A DNA stretch of 64,000 bases from Boswellia sacra (GCA_013180625.2 SNVD02010278.1:186001-250000), one strand, 5' to 3'; counted from the first letter of the stretch, positions 35,625 through 48,776 are shown. Numbers and translations are program-made. The notes: generated from the sequence alone by a model not told the origin.

Positions 35625-38333
35625 ACCCCAACCAGTGGTACCATAACCACCGCAGCCTTAATTAATGTGTCAAGGATTAAGACGAAAAATTTGATAACTT
35701 ACACGGGAATGATTATAGTAACCAATAACAAAATTTGATAAATTAGTTTAATAAATGTCTTTGATAAAAACATTTATAGCAAAGGCAATTTCTTCAAACT
35801 ACTGTTAGTGGAACTTTTTTTTTTCTTTTTATCTTTTACAATTGCCTTACTCAACCACATTGCAGCAATGCTTTTTGGATTTAACAAGGATTTTAATAAT
35901 TTTGCTTGTTTTCGCGTGACCAAATGAAATTAACAGTATTCCTCTTCCAAAATGACCGGTTACTCATCCCAAAGAGATGAAAATCTTTAATAATATTATT
36001 TATATCAAATTAGGTTTTCTAAGTATTTCCCTATTGTATTGTATGAACTAACTTGTAATATGGCTTATTTACTTAGATGGTGGTTGTTTCCATCACTTAA
36101 CACTTTTTAGATCTAAGCACTTTGTAGGAATTAATTCAAACCACTTAAAATTATGTTTGTTTACTCTTTCATATAGCTCTTAAAAAAGTGATAAGGGAGC
36201 ATCTTATTTTTAATATGACATTTTTACCCTTGTAATAAGAAATATGAAATATTTATATTACATTTGTACAAGTTCTTAAAATTAAATCGAAATTCTTTTT
36301 CGTTCAAATTAATGTTATATTCATTACAATCTTTTAAAAATAAAATAGTTAATAAAATTAAACTAAAATTCTTTTTCATTTACTATTTGTTACAATCTTT
36401 TAAAAAATTATTTTTTATTAAATTTAACGATTCAAAGTTATTATAATCATCTAACAAGTATTTAAGATATAAGATTATATACACACATATAATATATTAA
36501 ATGTACCATATAATTTATTCTCTAAAAGATATTTTCATCTTTTAATTAGATATTTTAAAGTTTTAAGTTGTCTAATTAATTTGACTATGAAATATTTATT
36601 TTTGTTACGGAAATTAAAATATATGGCTTTAAATATGTTGTACACTGTAAAATTAAATAGTTTACAAAATTAAATTGAAATATTAATATAGTAATAAATT
36701 AATAAGCTTACTTATTATAAAAGCCAATATATTTATACTTTGTTTGATATAAGTTAAGATCATCAATAATTATATACTTTAATTATTGCTTAATTAATTT
36801 GTTACATTAAATTTTTTTATTTTAATTTTATTAATTAATGCATGTAAAACAAGTCAAAATTTAAAAATTCAAATGCATATATATTAAATAAATTATATTA
36901 TTGTAATTATTATTTTTATATATTTTATATCATACATAAACATAATTTAATTTTTAAATTTAAATTTAAATTTCAAATGTAGTAAGTAATATTATATTAT
37001 TTAACTATTTTATTTAAAACAAAAAATAAAAGATTTTGAAAATTGGGTTGTTGGAGCTTCCGTTCCTCCGTCGCTGTCGATGTAGAGTGTTTTGTACACC
37101 GAATATGCCATCATGATCGGATTTGACTGACCTACAAGGTTGTTGAAATAATGGCGTGTTGCCGTAAAATGTTCGAAAACATTCAACGGTCGAATGTTTT
37201 TGGCCTTTAACAGACTGTGTTGTTTCTTGCAAAAGAAATGCAACAACCATGAAGAGAGAGTTGAGGCGGTCATGATATGCCAGCGGTGTCGTCGGACACG
37301 TAGTCCCAGCGATGGTTGGCGGCGGCTAGCCAACAGTGATGACGAATGTTGGTGACTTCTTTGGCCGATTTCTAGAATTTGTAATAAATAAAATAAAATA
37401 TTCAATATTAATATATATTTTTTAATATGATATGTTTTTAATTAATTGTATAATTTTTATTAATTGAATATAAAGGGTATTTATGGAATAAAAAATTATC
37501 ACAGAAGGACAGTTTAGATATTTCAAACTTTTCAGACATTTTGAAGAAAAAAGTCATAAATTTTTACTTTTTATATTTAGACAATTTCATCTGAAAAAAA
37601 GTGATTAGATGAAAAAACAAACATGCAAAATTTTTTAAGTCTCTTAAAATCAAACGGGCCGTTAATGTTTCTCAAAGTATATTTATACCATAAAGTTGAA
37701 GAATACTTCCTAAAAACTAATGCCAGTACATAATCATTAACATTATGTCTTCTCTTGACGAGATCTTTAAAAGCAAAGTCTCTTCCTCGTAAGAATTCTC
37801 AAAAGCAATCTTTTAATGACTCCTTGTTTGATGAGAATTGTTAGAAGCAATCTATACAAATCTTCGGTTAAATTAAAGGGTAGGGTTCTTTCCCCCTCAT
37901 ATATACTTAACACACCTAAATTTAATTAAAAAAATTAAATTCCTAAATCACCTATAAAGTAAATTATTATTTAAGACACAGTAAATAAATAATATAAATT
38001 TACTAAAACTATAATCAGTTTGTCTCCTTACCACTTATCTCTTTATGCAAATTCCACATAAACAGAAGAAATAAAACAAATCAATAGTTTTTGTATATTA
38101 ACCACAATAATGTGGAGACATAATGTGGACACAGGTAAGGATTTAATAAGTGAGATAGATACCAAAGTAGCGAACATCGTATTGGTAAACAAAACAAATT
38201 ATGGGTTAGGTATATTAAACTTAATTTTTAATAAAATTTAATGAGGCTATATATAAATACATATGAGATAACAAGGTGTACTAATGTAAAACAGTTTTAG
38301 CTAGAGTTTAATTTTAATTAGGATTTTTATTAC
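35625..38333. other. AT-rich region, possibly holding an unresolved TIR element
   Basis: No gene recognised. The segment around 36090-36210 and the inverse of 37550-37690 share short phrases (ATGTTTGTTT, TCACTTTTT), which could be the decayed ends of a hAT-like element of about 1.6 kb, but I could not fix tips or a duplication. A 131-codon open frame on the minus strand (37010-37405) lies in a GC-richer island at 37040-37360. It has no recognisable motif and may be element-derived. Confidence 0.35.
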
Positions 38334-39895
38334 TGTGAGATCTAAAAGTATGAAGCAGTTATATCAAATATGACAATAAACTCTAAAGTAAAATGGCCTA
38401 GGAGAATTTTATGTGGTTCGGTTATAAAACCTACATTCACGATAGCTTAGAGCTGTAATTCACTAAGTTCTTGTTTGTACAATCTTTAGAACGTTTACAG
38501 TGTTGACTCACTCTAACATACGGACCTAATCTTTGTAAAAAAAATCCTACCAGAATCTTAAACTCTAGTGACACTGCTTACTTCTGTCATGGACAACCTA
38601 ACAATGCACTGTTAAGTAAACTATAACAGCAATATTTGACACTGAATTACATAAACACTCAACTCGTAAGTTATCCTGAGTGACTACTAATTCAAATAGA
38701 CCTAATCAAAATTCGTGCAGGATCACAACTTCTCATACATGAATAAAATACTAATAAAATAAAATCAAAGAAGCATTCTAATTCTGCATTTAAGCTCTCC
38801 TCTAATAATTTTTGAAATGCTGTAATATACACACATATATATCACTATATAAGTTATGTGAAATAACTTTATATAGTGTGAATCCCGAATGTACTTTCTC
38901 ACTAATATCCTGGAAAATCTCAATCAAACTCAAACAAGATAAAGAACAATACTTTAGGAAGTGATATAAGTAATCTTGTAAATGGAATAGGACTCAAATA
39001 AATATACTCCTAATTCAACTAGGATACATCAATAATGTCATAATTGAAAGAGATATTCAATACGAATTAAATACTTCCTAAAATAAACTTTTAGAAACAG
39101 TAAATAAGAAAAAATATAACACAATGCTTTTATCACAAGTTGGTCCAAAATTTTCATGTGCATGGCACATGCAAGAATGTCACACTTTGACACCAATAAT
39201 CTCCCCTTTTTTGGCAACTTAGGATGAAAACATCAAACTTTTTTTTTGACCAAAAAGTAGCATACAAAGATAAGTCCAAAACAACCGAAAGCAATCATGC
39301 CATACAAAACATCAAATGCCATACCAAAAGAAATAATGACTGCTCAGTTATAAAACACATAACAGAAAAAGTCATAATAGAAAGATGATTGAATGTAAAT
39401 AACCTGCAAAAAGAATTAGTGCTAATTGGACTAAACTAGGAAATAATTTGAAAGCAAAGTTATAAGCATTAACATAATTAGAGCTAAATAAAATGCATAA
39501 AACAAGGAAGCAAATAATGAAAATATTGCATAGCAAAAAAACAAAATAGAACAAGTAAACAAAGAAGTTCCTGAAAAGAAACAAGTCAGAGCATAAGTCA
39601 TAATATAAAGACTCCTTCCCTTACTCACTTTCCCTGAATTCAAGTAAGGATCAATTCAAAGGTAACATAAACAAACAAAAATCAGAAACCACTAAAAATT
39701 GGAAACCACTCTTCTCCCCTTTTGTTTCAAAACAAGTGCCAAAAAAATAAAACATAAGCTGATATCAAATTAGTAAAGTCTCACAGATTTGCGAACAGGA
39801 GGTAAAGAGTAACACCCATGCCTTTTCTTGGTATTGGCAGCTGTAGTCTTGAACTTTTTGCCTGTGATGGATGGAGTAGGTTGCTCAAAAAGTCG
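38334..39895 (-). mobile_element. Copia 3' LTR and adjoining internal end
   Basis: The reverse complement of 38334-39199 matches the solo LTR at 368-1256. Just above it, at 39200-39215, the minus strand reads AAAAAAGGGGAGAT, a polypurine tract, so this is a 3' LTR in minus orientation with the tail of the internal region up to about 39895. That internal part has no pol domain left. The LTR tip has mutated from TG to TA. The element is truncated where HSP70-related sequence begins, and it may sit in the former first intron of the HSP70 gene. Confidence 0.7.
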
Positions 39896-39980
39896 TAGTC
39901 TTAAATGTAAAAGCATGATTAAGTTTCTTTTAAGAATCGAGAACATGTATTATGTTACTCATAGGTGCATATATATGTAG

Positions 39981-42650
39981 CTGCAAAGAGGTTGATTTGT
40001 AGGAGATTCAATGATGCTTCAGTCTAGAGTGACATCAAGTTCTAGCGATTCAAGGTCATTGATAGCACAAATGACAAGCCAATGATTTTGGTTAACTATA
40101 AGGGTAAGGAGAAGAAATTGCCTACTGAGGAAATCTCTTTTATGGTACCGATCAAGATGCATGAGATTGCTAAGGATTACCATGGTTCAATAGTGAAGAA
40201 TGCAGTTGTCACTATTGCAGTATACTTTCATCACTCTCAGTAGCAGGCCATCAGGGATGCTGGAACAATCATCAGTGAGCCTACTTTTGTTGTCATTGCC
40301 CATGGTCTTGACAAGAAGTGTAACATCCCACATCGCTTGGGATTAAGATATGTGAGAGTTTATATACCCCGTGAGCTCCTTAAGCTATTGGAGGCCTTTT
40401 GGATTCCAAAGCCTGAAAGCAAAATCGTGATAGATTGTATGTCTAAAACAGATGTTGGGCTCCTCGCAAGCGTGGGGGCCACCTCTCCAAGGTGTACATG
40501 GGAGCCACCACCTGAAACTATATAGGGGCCACCTCTTGAGGGTTTATAGAGACCACAAAGTGCTACACACAGTGTAAAGTACCACATGCGAGCCAGGACG
40601 TTGCAAATGGCATCAAAGCCTAGCCCAACTAGAAGTGTAGGGTGTCACCCTGGGGATGTAAACCTTGATTCTTCTTTTTTCTTTTGGGGTAGGGGATCCC
40701 ACATTGCCTGGGAATAAGATATGTGAAGAGCTTATATACCCTATGAGCTCCTTAAGTTGTTGGAGGCCTTCTGGATTGCAAAGCCCAAAAGAAAAACTGT
40801 GATAGACTGTGTGTCCAAAATGGACAATATTTGACAGTGGACAGGGGTACTGGGTTTCACGCATGCATGGGGGCCACCTCTTGAGACTTTGTGGGGCCAT
40901 CTCTTGAGGGTTTATAGAGACCGTAAAGTGCCACACATAATGCAAAGTGTCACATGCGAGACCACGAGTTGCCACAAACAAATTGCATATGGCACTTTGT
41001 GGTCTGGTATGTGGCACTTTGCACTATGTGTGGCACTTTATGGTTCCCATAAACCCTCAAGAGGCAGCCTTCACATAGTCTCAAGCAATGACCCCACATG
41101 CACTTTCGAGAGGTGGCCTCCACGCTTGCACGAAGCCCAATGCCCTGACCTAGTGTCGGATACTATCCGTTTTGGACATGCAGTTTATCACGGTTTTGCT
41201 TTCAGGCTTTGCAATTCAAAAGGCCTCAAACAGCTTAAGGAGCTTGCGGGGTATATAAGCTCTTCACATATCTTAATCCCAAGCGATGTGGGATGTTACA
41301 AGAAAGCTTCCTGCTCTGTTGAAATGAATGTTTTGGTGTTTGATCTTGGTGGTGGTACTTTTAACGTGTACCATTGAAAATGGTAATTTCAAGGTAAGGG
41401 CAAATGCTGGAGACACACATCTTGTGGTGAAGACTTTGATAATAAAATGGTTAACCACTTTGTTGAGGAGTTTAAGGAAAAAAACAAAGGAAAGATATCT
41501 TTAATAACCCTAAAGCTCTCCAGAGATTGAGGATTATGTGTAAAAAAGCTAAGAGGACTCTTTCATTCACTAGTCAAACTGTAATTGAGATTGATTTATT
41601 GTATGAGGGTGTTGATTTCCATTCTGTAATTACTTATTCCAGATTTGAGGAGCTTAACAGTGATTTGTTTAGAAAGTGTATTAAGACTGTTGAGAAGTGT
41701 TTGAGTGATGCTAAGATAAAGAAGAGCAAATCCAAGATGTCATCCTTGTTGGCAATTCGACTAAGATTCCTAAGGTTCAACAGCTATTGCAAGAATTGTT
41801 GGAAAGAGCTTTGCAAGAAAATTAACCCAGATGAGGCAGTAGCCTATGGTGCTGCAATGTAGGCTACTATCTTGAGTTGTAAAGGTGATTTAAAGATGAA
41901 GGATCTGGTTCTCTTAGACGCCACCCCTCTATCCCTTGGAGTTGAAATTGACAATGAACATATAATGAATGTTGTGACCCCTAGGAACACAATTCCCACT
42001 AAGAAGGAAATAGTTTTTTCTACACTCTATGACAACCAAACAAGTATGGATATCCTAGTTTACAAGGCTGAAAGAGCATTAACTTTGGATAACAACTTTT
42101 TGGACGAATTTGTGTTCCGTGGCATTCCTCTAACTCCTAGGGAAGTTTCCAAGGTCATTGTAACCTTTAGTGTTGATGCTAATGGAATCTTAAATGTCTT
42201 TGTTGAGAACAAAGTTAAGGATAAGAAGTGCACGAATAGAATCACCAATTGGGAGGTTATCAAAGGCCCAAATTGACAAGATGCTTAAGGATGCTGAGAA
42301 GTAGAAGACTAAAGATGACGAGAGCCAAAGGAGGGTTAACGTGAAGATTGTCTTTGAGGAATATGTTCACAAAATTAGGGACTCTGCAAAGAATGAGATT
42401 GGTTCTAGGATTGCTCCAATTCAACAATGGCAGATTCTAGGAACTCTGCTATTCGGTGGCTTGTTGGCAAGTAGCAGCTTGTTGAGGTAGACATTTACCA
42501 AGAGAAAATGATTGAGCTTGAGAGATTCTGGCTATCCATTATCTTAAATTTGTAGGAAGGCGACGAATAAGCTAATGGAAAGGGCACTGAAGATGAGGCT
42601 CCTCAAGTTTTTGGGTCTGGTGCTGGTATCAAGATTTAAGGACATAAGTG
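39981..42650 (+). pseudogene. HSP70 pseudogene 2, interrupted by a fold-back element
   Basis: Positions 39981-40318 read AAKRLICRRFNDASV, then [50 protein letters not shown] and VVIAHGLDKK. After the insertion at 40319-41300, reading goes on with MNVLVFDLGGGTFN (phosphate-2 motif), [20 protein letters not shown], then [47 protein letters not shown] and TFSVDANGILNVFVENKV, and a short tail near 42640. The sequence before 39981 (...ATATATGTAG) looks like an intron acceptor at the conserved HSP70 intron position (before AKRLIG), so this copy descends from a genomic gene. Exon 1 is missing. There are many stops and frameshifts. Confidence 0.9.
40319..41300. mobile_element. Fold-back TIR element inside HSP70 pseudogene 2
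   Basis: The ends are nearly perfect inverted repeats: TGTAACATCCCACATCGCTT on the left and the same on the inverse of the right end (ending GATGTTACA). The match continues through GGGATTAAGATATGTGA, then (less exactly) the stretch containing CTCCTTAAG and GGAGGCC. A further forward copy of the same arm begins at about 40690, so the element has three arms, two forward and one inverted. The HSP70 frame resumes directly after it. The exact target duplication is unclear because both flanks are AAGAA-rich. No transposase. The class is uncertain, with fold-back MULE the most likely. Confidence 0.75.
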
Positions 42651-43236
42651 ACTAAGATTTCAAGCAATATTTAAACTTATTTTGAGAATGTTAGCCTGGT
42701 ATTTGCTTTTCTTCTTTAGTTAAATGGCTCAATTCCAATAGGTAATAGAAAAAGGTCAACTAGGTTCTCTTACTGAACTTGCTTTATACTATAACCGCTC
42801 AGACAGTTTAATTAATTCCTGTTGCATTATGTAATTTTACTGATTGGGGTTATTTGCGTGTTTGCAAATAATTCATTTTTTGGCTCTATTCCTCTAGAGA
42901 TTGAAATCTTTTAAACCTGGTTGAACTCGAGATGGATATAAATTATTTAACTGGTGTAATTAATCCCTTTCAGCACTGGAAATCTAATAAAGCTGAGTAT
43001 ATTGTACATGTTTAACAATTTCTTTAATAATAATGATACTCTTTTCAAATTGCATCCTATATTTTATATCCTAAATGTGTATTTATTATAGACTTATCAA
43101 GTGGATGGTGTCATGATATAATGAGTTATATGATTTGATGTGGCCGTTTTAATTTTATGCCATGCCATTTTGCATGCATGATTTGGAATAATTTTTGGGT
43201 TGTGTATCACAACTCTTTATTGATTTTTTTCCCCAT
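42651..43236. other. Spacer between two HSP70 pseudogenes
   Basis: AT-rich sequence that may be the 3' flank of pseudogene 2. No other feature seen. Confidence 0.45.
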
Positions 43237-45235
43237 AAACGGGCACAAATTATGGATAAATCATTTCATGAAGATTTTTGGTATTAAGAAAAAAAACATC
43301 AGCGGTAGTCCTAGAGCTCTGCAGAGATTGAGAACTCCTTATGAAAATGCAAAGAGGATTCTTTCTGCCATAGCTTAAACAACAATCGAGATTGATTCCC
43401 TTTATAAAGGTGTTGATTTCTATTAAAAAATTACTCGTTCCAGATTTGAGAAGCAAAACATGGATTTCTTCAGGAAGTGTATTGAGACAGTTAAGAAGTG
43501 TTTGGATGATGCTAATATGGAGAAGAGTAGTGTCCATGATGTTGTCCTCATTGGTAGGTCCTCTACGATCCCAGGGTACAACAGCTTTTTCAAGAGTTCT
43601 TTAATAGGAAGTAGCTTTGCGAGAACATTAACCTAGATGAGGCAGTTCACTAGAAGAATTTTTTGTATATTTGTCACTTCACAATTTTTTTATTTGGCAG
43701 TTTTTAAAAAAAGTGAGAAATTTAACTATGTCTTAAAAATCAAACCTAACAATTCATCTTATTTGTTACTTTTTGTCTTTATTCAATCACATATATATCA
43801 CATTTTTTAAAAAATTTGACAAGTATATGAAAATGTAATTTTTTTCTTTTCTCTCTCAAATTTTCCTTGTTCTTTTCATTTTTTCTTTCAAATATGTGAA
43901 TATAATATTTAAAATTTCAATAAATTTATCTAAATATAATTAAACAATATAATTTTATTCTTAATCTAAAATTAAAAATAATTTTTAAAAATCTTTAAAT
44001 TAAAGATAACATTATTATATGTATGAAAAGAATAAATTTTTAAATATTAAATTTTAGAAAAATAAATTTTTAAATGTGAAAATTTTATGAAATAAATAAA
44101 ATTATTTTTTAATTTTAAAGTGATGAAAATCATATTATTTAATTGCTTTGATGAAAATTAAGCAATTAAAAATATCAAAAAAATTATTTTGTAATAATAT
44201 AATATTGGAAATATGCAAAAATTATTATAATTTATTTTAAAAATTAAATTAAAACATTTAGTGCTCTAAAAATTATAAACAAATTAGTCTAATGGTGTGA
44301 ATGAAAAAGTTTGAAATATAGGGACTGAACATGAGGATGATTTTGAAAATTTTTAATAGATATGGATTTCCTTGAATTTAATAATACTATATAAAGAAAA
44401 TTAAAGAACCCTGGCCGTAATCTTTGCTACTTCTTATTCTTCTCGCCTATCTCCTTATCCTTCTCATAAAAAGTTGAGAGGATATCTGAACCCATTCGAA
44501 AAGCTCCTGTTTAATTTCTTCAACTATCGTCAATTGACGTTTGCGGAGTACCCACATGAATGCTTTTTCCCTTGCACATCTGAAGTGATTGGTGAAGATA
44601 CTTCTTCTTCTTTCGCTTCTCTTTTTTGTCTGGCTCGGTGGCTTCACAGAAGTTTAAAAGAGCAACGAACTTAAAGTTTCTTTTCTTTAAGCTATTGTGC
44701 TAGGAGCTCAAGAGGGAGATTTGAAGACGAATTTAAGTCTTTAACGATTGTGGTTCTTCTAAGTTTGTGATATATCGTGAGCTTCTCCTCCTTCACCATT
44801 TGCTCTTTCTCTTCTTTGTCTACAATTTTCGCTTTGCATGTACATGTATATGAATGAATGTTGTTTCTCTTTTCTCTTTTGGATGAACAATAATCATTAG
44901 TATTGAGTTAGATGATCGATGCTTTTGTTAGAAGCTAAGAAATATATAGTAAGAAACTAAACCAGTTACCCAGAAATAAGAACTCATCCAAACTGTAAAA
45001 CAAAACACAAAACTAACTCACATTTTCATTTCCCCCTTGCCTCTTAACACAGGAGACAGCGAGCACTGAGTAGATACCCGCAAGCAAGAGAGTTGTTGAA
45101 GTTGCAAGTCTGCTGGCATTGATTCAATGCCTTTTTGCTTTTCTTTGTTGCTTTTGTGTTCGTACTTTTAGCCATCATCCAAAGAGACATTTTGTTTGAT
45201 GCTTCTGAAACTAGGGTGAGTTTTAAAGTTGATAT

Positions 45236-46792
45236 TACATAATGGAACCTCTACTGCTGATGCATCAGTAGAACAGGATCTACAGCAGCAAAATATGGCT
45301 TAGAATGAGGGACAAGGAGATTCTGTTGAGAGTCTGCCACTTGCTCTTCCTCCATCACTAATACCACCTGTTCAGCCACTCTGGGATCATGAATCTCACC
45401 ATGATAATTGGCCACCACAGGACATGCATCCGCATTTTGGAATTGTGCGTCTCTTCTTTTGCTTTTCTAATTAATGCCTTTTTAAAACACATGGACAAAA
45501 ACAGAAGATTTACTTGTGAGCAAACCTATATGTGCACTCTGTGATGAACTTTTAGCGCAGTCTTTTGTGGAAAAAGCTTGATAAAGCTCGGTATTTTGTG
45601 GTCTGGGCATATAGGTGAAAAAAGCGAGGAAAAATAAATGATGGGAGCAATTTGCACTTTTTTTATTTACAATCTTGTTAGAAATCCATTATTTTTCATG
45701 GTTAAACTATGAAGATTGTAACAACGCACACTTTTTCATGGTTAATCCATTTTGTTTTAATTTAAATTGCCTTTACACTGATTTGTACAGGAGTGGGAGA
45801 TTATTAATGATTTGAGGATTGACATGGCTAGGCTGTAGCAGAGGATGAACAATATGCAAAGGATGTTAGAAGCCTGCATGGATATGCAACTTGAGCTGCA
45901 GCGCTCTATCAGACAGGAGGTGTCTGCTGCCCTAAATCGTTCAGCTAGTTCACCAGGTTTGTCTACATTGTCAATGCTCTGTTAATTGTAACTTCTTTTC
46001 ATTCATACACAAGCATGGTTTTGGACCTACTACCTTGCATATGACCATTTTCATTGGAAGAAAATATGCCACCAGGCATATGACCATTGGCATGTTGTTG
46101 ATGCTGTTAATAACTTAACTTTTCGACCTTTCCTATATACTTATATATCAAATATATTTTTGATCCCGATGTCTTTCACCTTCTCTATGTATGATATAAT
46201 AAGTAGTTTGTGGAGAAATTCCTTGGAAATAGATTTTTCTTGAAAGCTAAACTTAATCCTATTACTATGTTTTATTTCTTTGAATTATTACTTTATTAAT
46301 TTATTTGAAAATAGCTTTCAGAGAAGTAACATATACTCAAAAGAAGAGGAATGATCTTTTTCTTCCCCTTTACAAGTGTTTTTAACACCAAAGATTGACT
46401 GACACAAAAGGAAATGCCTGATACTCTTTATTGTCCTAGAATAATCTGATGCTGATAGTTGTACCTTAACTTTGTTAAAAGGGTATTTGAAGATGGTGGT
46501 TTGCCGAAAGAAGATGGATCCAAGTGGGATTATGTGAGAAAATGAGTTTGCTGTACATGTTATGATAGCAGTATCGATTCCTTGCTATATTGGTTGGTTT
46601 AAGCAAATATATGTCTGTGGTATAGATTTGATGCTTATGAGGCCAAACAATTATACATTGATTTTTTTTCCCAGGTGTGGACACATGTGCACATGTTCGA
46701 AATGTGCAAATGAGTTGGTTCAAAGTGGAGGAAAGTGTCCAATGTGTCGGGCACCAGTAGTGGAGGTGATTCAAGCTTATTCTATCCTATGA
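45236..46792 (+). pseudogene. RING-finger E3 ligase gene, 3' part, captured
   Basis: Four exon-like blocks. 45236-45444: DLQQQNMA, a stop, then NEGQGDSVESLPLALPPSLI, PPVQPLWDHESHHDNWPP and QDMHPHFG. 45791-45956: EWEIINDLRIDMARL, a stop, then [20 protein letters not shown] and [15 protein letters not shown]. 46487-46590: [18 protein letters not shown], a TGA, then [15 protein letters not shown]. 46675-46792: [20 protein letters not shown] and [18 protein letters not shown], then a stop. Together they form a complete C3HC4 RING finger at the protein's C-terminus, as in a plant RING family with a conserved DLRxDMxxLQQRMxxMQ coiled coil. RING proteins pass ubiquitin to substrates. Three stops in the exons suggest decay. 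The last exon (46562-46792) is fully open, and a consensus acceptor (TTTTTTTTCCCAG) precedes its coding part. Confidence 0.88.
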
Positions 46793-47091
46793 TATAATAA
46801 GAATAAAATGAAGAACAGAAGTTGGATTAACAAATTATAGAAATCTTCATCAGTTTTTGGCCCTGGACCCCTCAAGGTACTTTTGTTTTAAATTTAAATT
46901 TAAATTTTTTTAATTTGAATTATTTTTGGGGTTCATGCCTTGATCCTTATGGTTCACTTTTGTTTTAATTATTTTCTCCTTTATTTTTCCTTCACTTTTA
47001 CATGCCCATTAAACATTTTCCTACTGTGTAATGTTAATAATATTTTCAGAATGATTCATGTTTCTAACTCTTAATCAATTTATACTATAGG

Positions 47092-47920
47092 TTGATCTTG
47101 ATCCTTATGGCTCACCTTCCGTGTTTCTAGACTCTGTTGTCCAATCTGTTGTCGATGGAGGTATGTTGATTTGCACAGCAACTGATATGACTGTACTGTG
47201 TGGGACTAACGGGGAGGTTTGCTACTCCAAGTAAGTCTACAGTCCCCTACTCTTTGCTAGAAATGTATTTCTGGATTTCAGGACTCACATTAGGACTTAA
47301 CATGGAATTAGGTATAGTGCTTATCTATTGAGAGGGAAATATTGCCATGAAATGGCTTTAAGGATTATCTTCACGTGCATCGAGGTACCTTTATTTCACG
47401 AATATGTATTGCAGTTGATATGGTCGCTTTTCTTTTAATAAAAATAATAATAATTAAAGTTTTACAAGCTCTTGTTTAAATTTTTAGTTGAATGAATTTT
47501 TGATCTCGGTGGGATCATCATGAAAAGAGACAGTCAAGGTTGATTTCCTATGGAGTAATTCATAACTTTATAAAGAGTTTTTTTCCCCTCTTTTAAATTT
47601 GGAATGATTTTCTCTTTTACATTTTTTTTCTTGAATGCAGAGCCATGCAAATCGATACAAGCGATACATTGTTCTTGTGCTATCTGTTCAAATGAACTTC
47701 TATGTTCGAGTTTTTGTTCGCATATACACGTAGGTGGTCTACTTATAGAATTGAATGTAATATGAGTATATTTACTAGAAGAGAATCATACTTGCATGCC
47801 CCATTGACTGAACCCAATTCATTTGATGCAGTTCAGCAAGTGCAATGAAAAACACTCCCCTTAAACTCTCTTATATATACCAGTGCATTGGTTGTGATTC
47901 TTTTCATCTTTAGCCTCTTT
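47092..47920 (+). pseudogene. TRM1: TRM1 tRNA (guanine26-N2)-dimethyltransferase fragment, captured
   Basis: Four exon-like blocks with good splice edges. 47092-47231: [38 protein letters not shown] and NGEVCYSK. 47312-47383: YSAYLLRGKYCHEMALRIIF. 47641-47731: SHANRYKRYIVLVLSVQMNF and YVRVFVRIYT. 47834-47920: SASAMKNTPLKLSYIYQCIG and CDSFHL, then a stop. TRM1 dimethylates G26 of t[11 protein letters not shown] is the substrate and methyl-donor motif. The N-terminal half and the C-terminal zinc part are missing, so it cannot be active. The YSKYGSYPLRG expected at the second exon reads YSAYLLRG. All introns are present, so the piece was copied from genomic DNA. It follows the RING fragment by 300 bp on the same strand. 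Confidence 0.9.
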
Positions 47921-48529
47921 GTAGGAGTGCATCCAACAAGGTATGTTTCCTAATTTAATCTGGCAGGTAATTTTCATTTCATTGCTTAAAACCATGTGTG
48001 CTTATTAATGAAGAACAAAAAACAGATTGGTGTTCTGATTTGTCATTGATTTCATAGCTTATAACCATATGTCATTAACATAAACATTGCTTTGGATGAA
48101 GAAAGTAGTAGTATGGATATAGAATATGTTGAAGATTTTGTCCTTGCAAGCCATTGGCAAATTAGTTTTGCGATGAGGGATGTATAGGTTTATTATTTTC
48201 TTTTGAGCAACATTTTGGTATTGTAGATCAATGGCGTTTATTTTTCTATTTAGTAATATCAATTCTGTTCGTTCTGATGTCATATGGTTTGGTCCCACTA
48301 TTATTTTCTTTCAATCTCCTTGTGACCTTGCTTCCATTTTGATGTGAAATAGTATATGATTATGTGTACAAGGTAGTGACATCAACATCAGTGGAGATCA
48401 ACGAATATAATCCGAGTGGGAGATATATAACTTCAGAGTTGTGGAATTACAAAAAAGGAAAAAAGGTTCCACTGCAAGAGGGAGTTTCATATATATTAAT
48501 TTTTTTAAAATAGCTATTATATATATATA

Positions 48530-48776
48530 TATTAATTTTTTAAATACTTGGCGGTTAAAAACTGTCAAGTATATTTTTTTTATTTTTGAAACTATTATAC
48601 TTGGCAGCCAAAAACCGCCAAGTATATTTTTTTAATTTTAAAACCTATTATACTTGGCGTTCAAAAACTGCCAAGTATAGTCAGATACATATTTGGCGCT
48701 TTGACTGATCGCCAATTTGGCAGTGCCATTAGTGGCACTTTTAAGACCGCTAAATATGGTCATTTTTCTTGTAGTG
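48530..48776. repeat. Subterminal repeats of CACTA element P
   Basis: At least three copies of a motif (ACTTGGCGG...AACTGTCAAGTAT, ACTTGGCAGCCAAAAACCGC, ACTTGGCGTTCAAAAACTGCC) in alternating polarity, followed by ATATTTGGCGCTTTGACTG. These resemble the transposase-binding repeats of CACTA 2 but not those of CACTA 1. Confidence 0.8.

Larger units (their letters stand above)
43648..48776. mobile_element. CACTA element P: carrier of RING E3 and TRM1 fragments
   Basis: The left tip is CACTAGAAGAATTTTTTG and the right tip, inverted, is CACTACAAGAAAAATGACC. GTT flanks both sides (43645-43647 and 48777-48779), and the HSP70 codons on either side join perfectly. The right subterminal region (48530-48776) has motifs like CTTGGCGGTTAAAAACTGTC. 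It has no transposase. Positions 43800-44400 are AT-rich filler. About 44410-45235 is less AT-rich and may be the 5' region of the captured RING gene. The interior carries fragments of two unrelated host genes, both on the plus strand and both with introns. The tips are close to those of CACTA 1 and 2, so the three probably used one transposase family. Confidence 0.93.

Noticed and set aside
35462..35738. Open frames with Ile-Tyr runs
   Set aside because: They are produced by the (TA)n and (CA)n microsatellite.
37010..37405. 131-codon open frame on the minus strand
   Set aside because: It lies in a GC-richer island but shows no recognisable domain, and a second overlapping frame is also open. 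Probably transposon filler.
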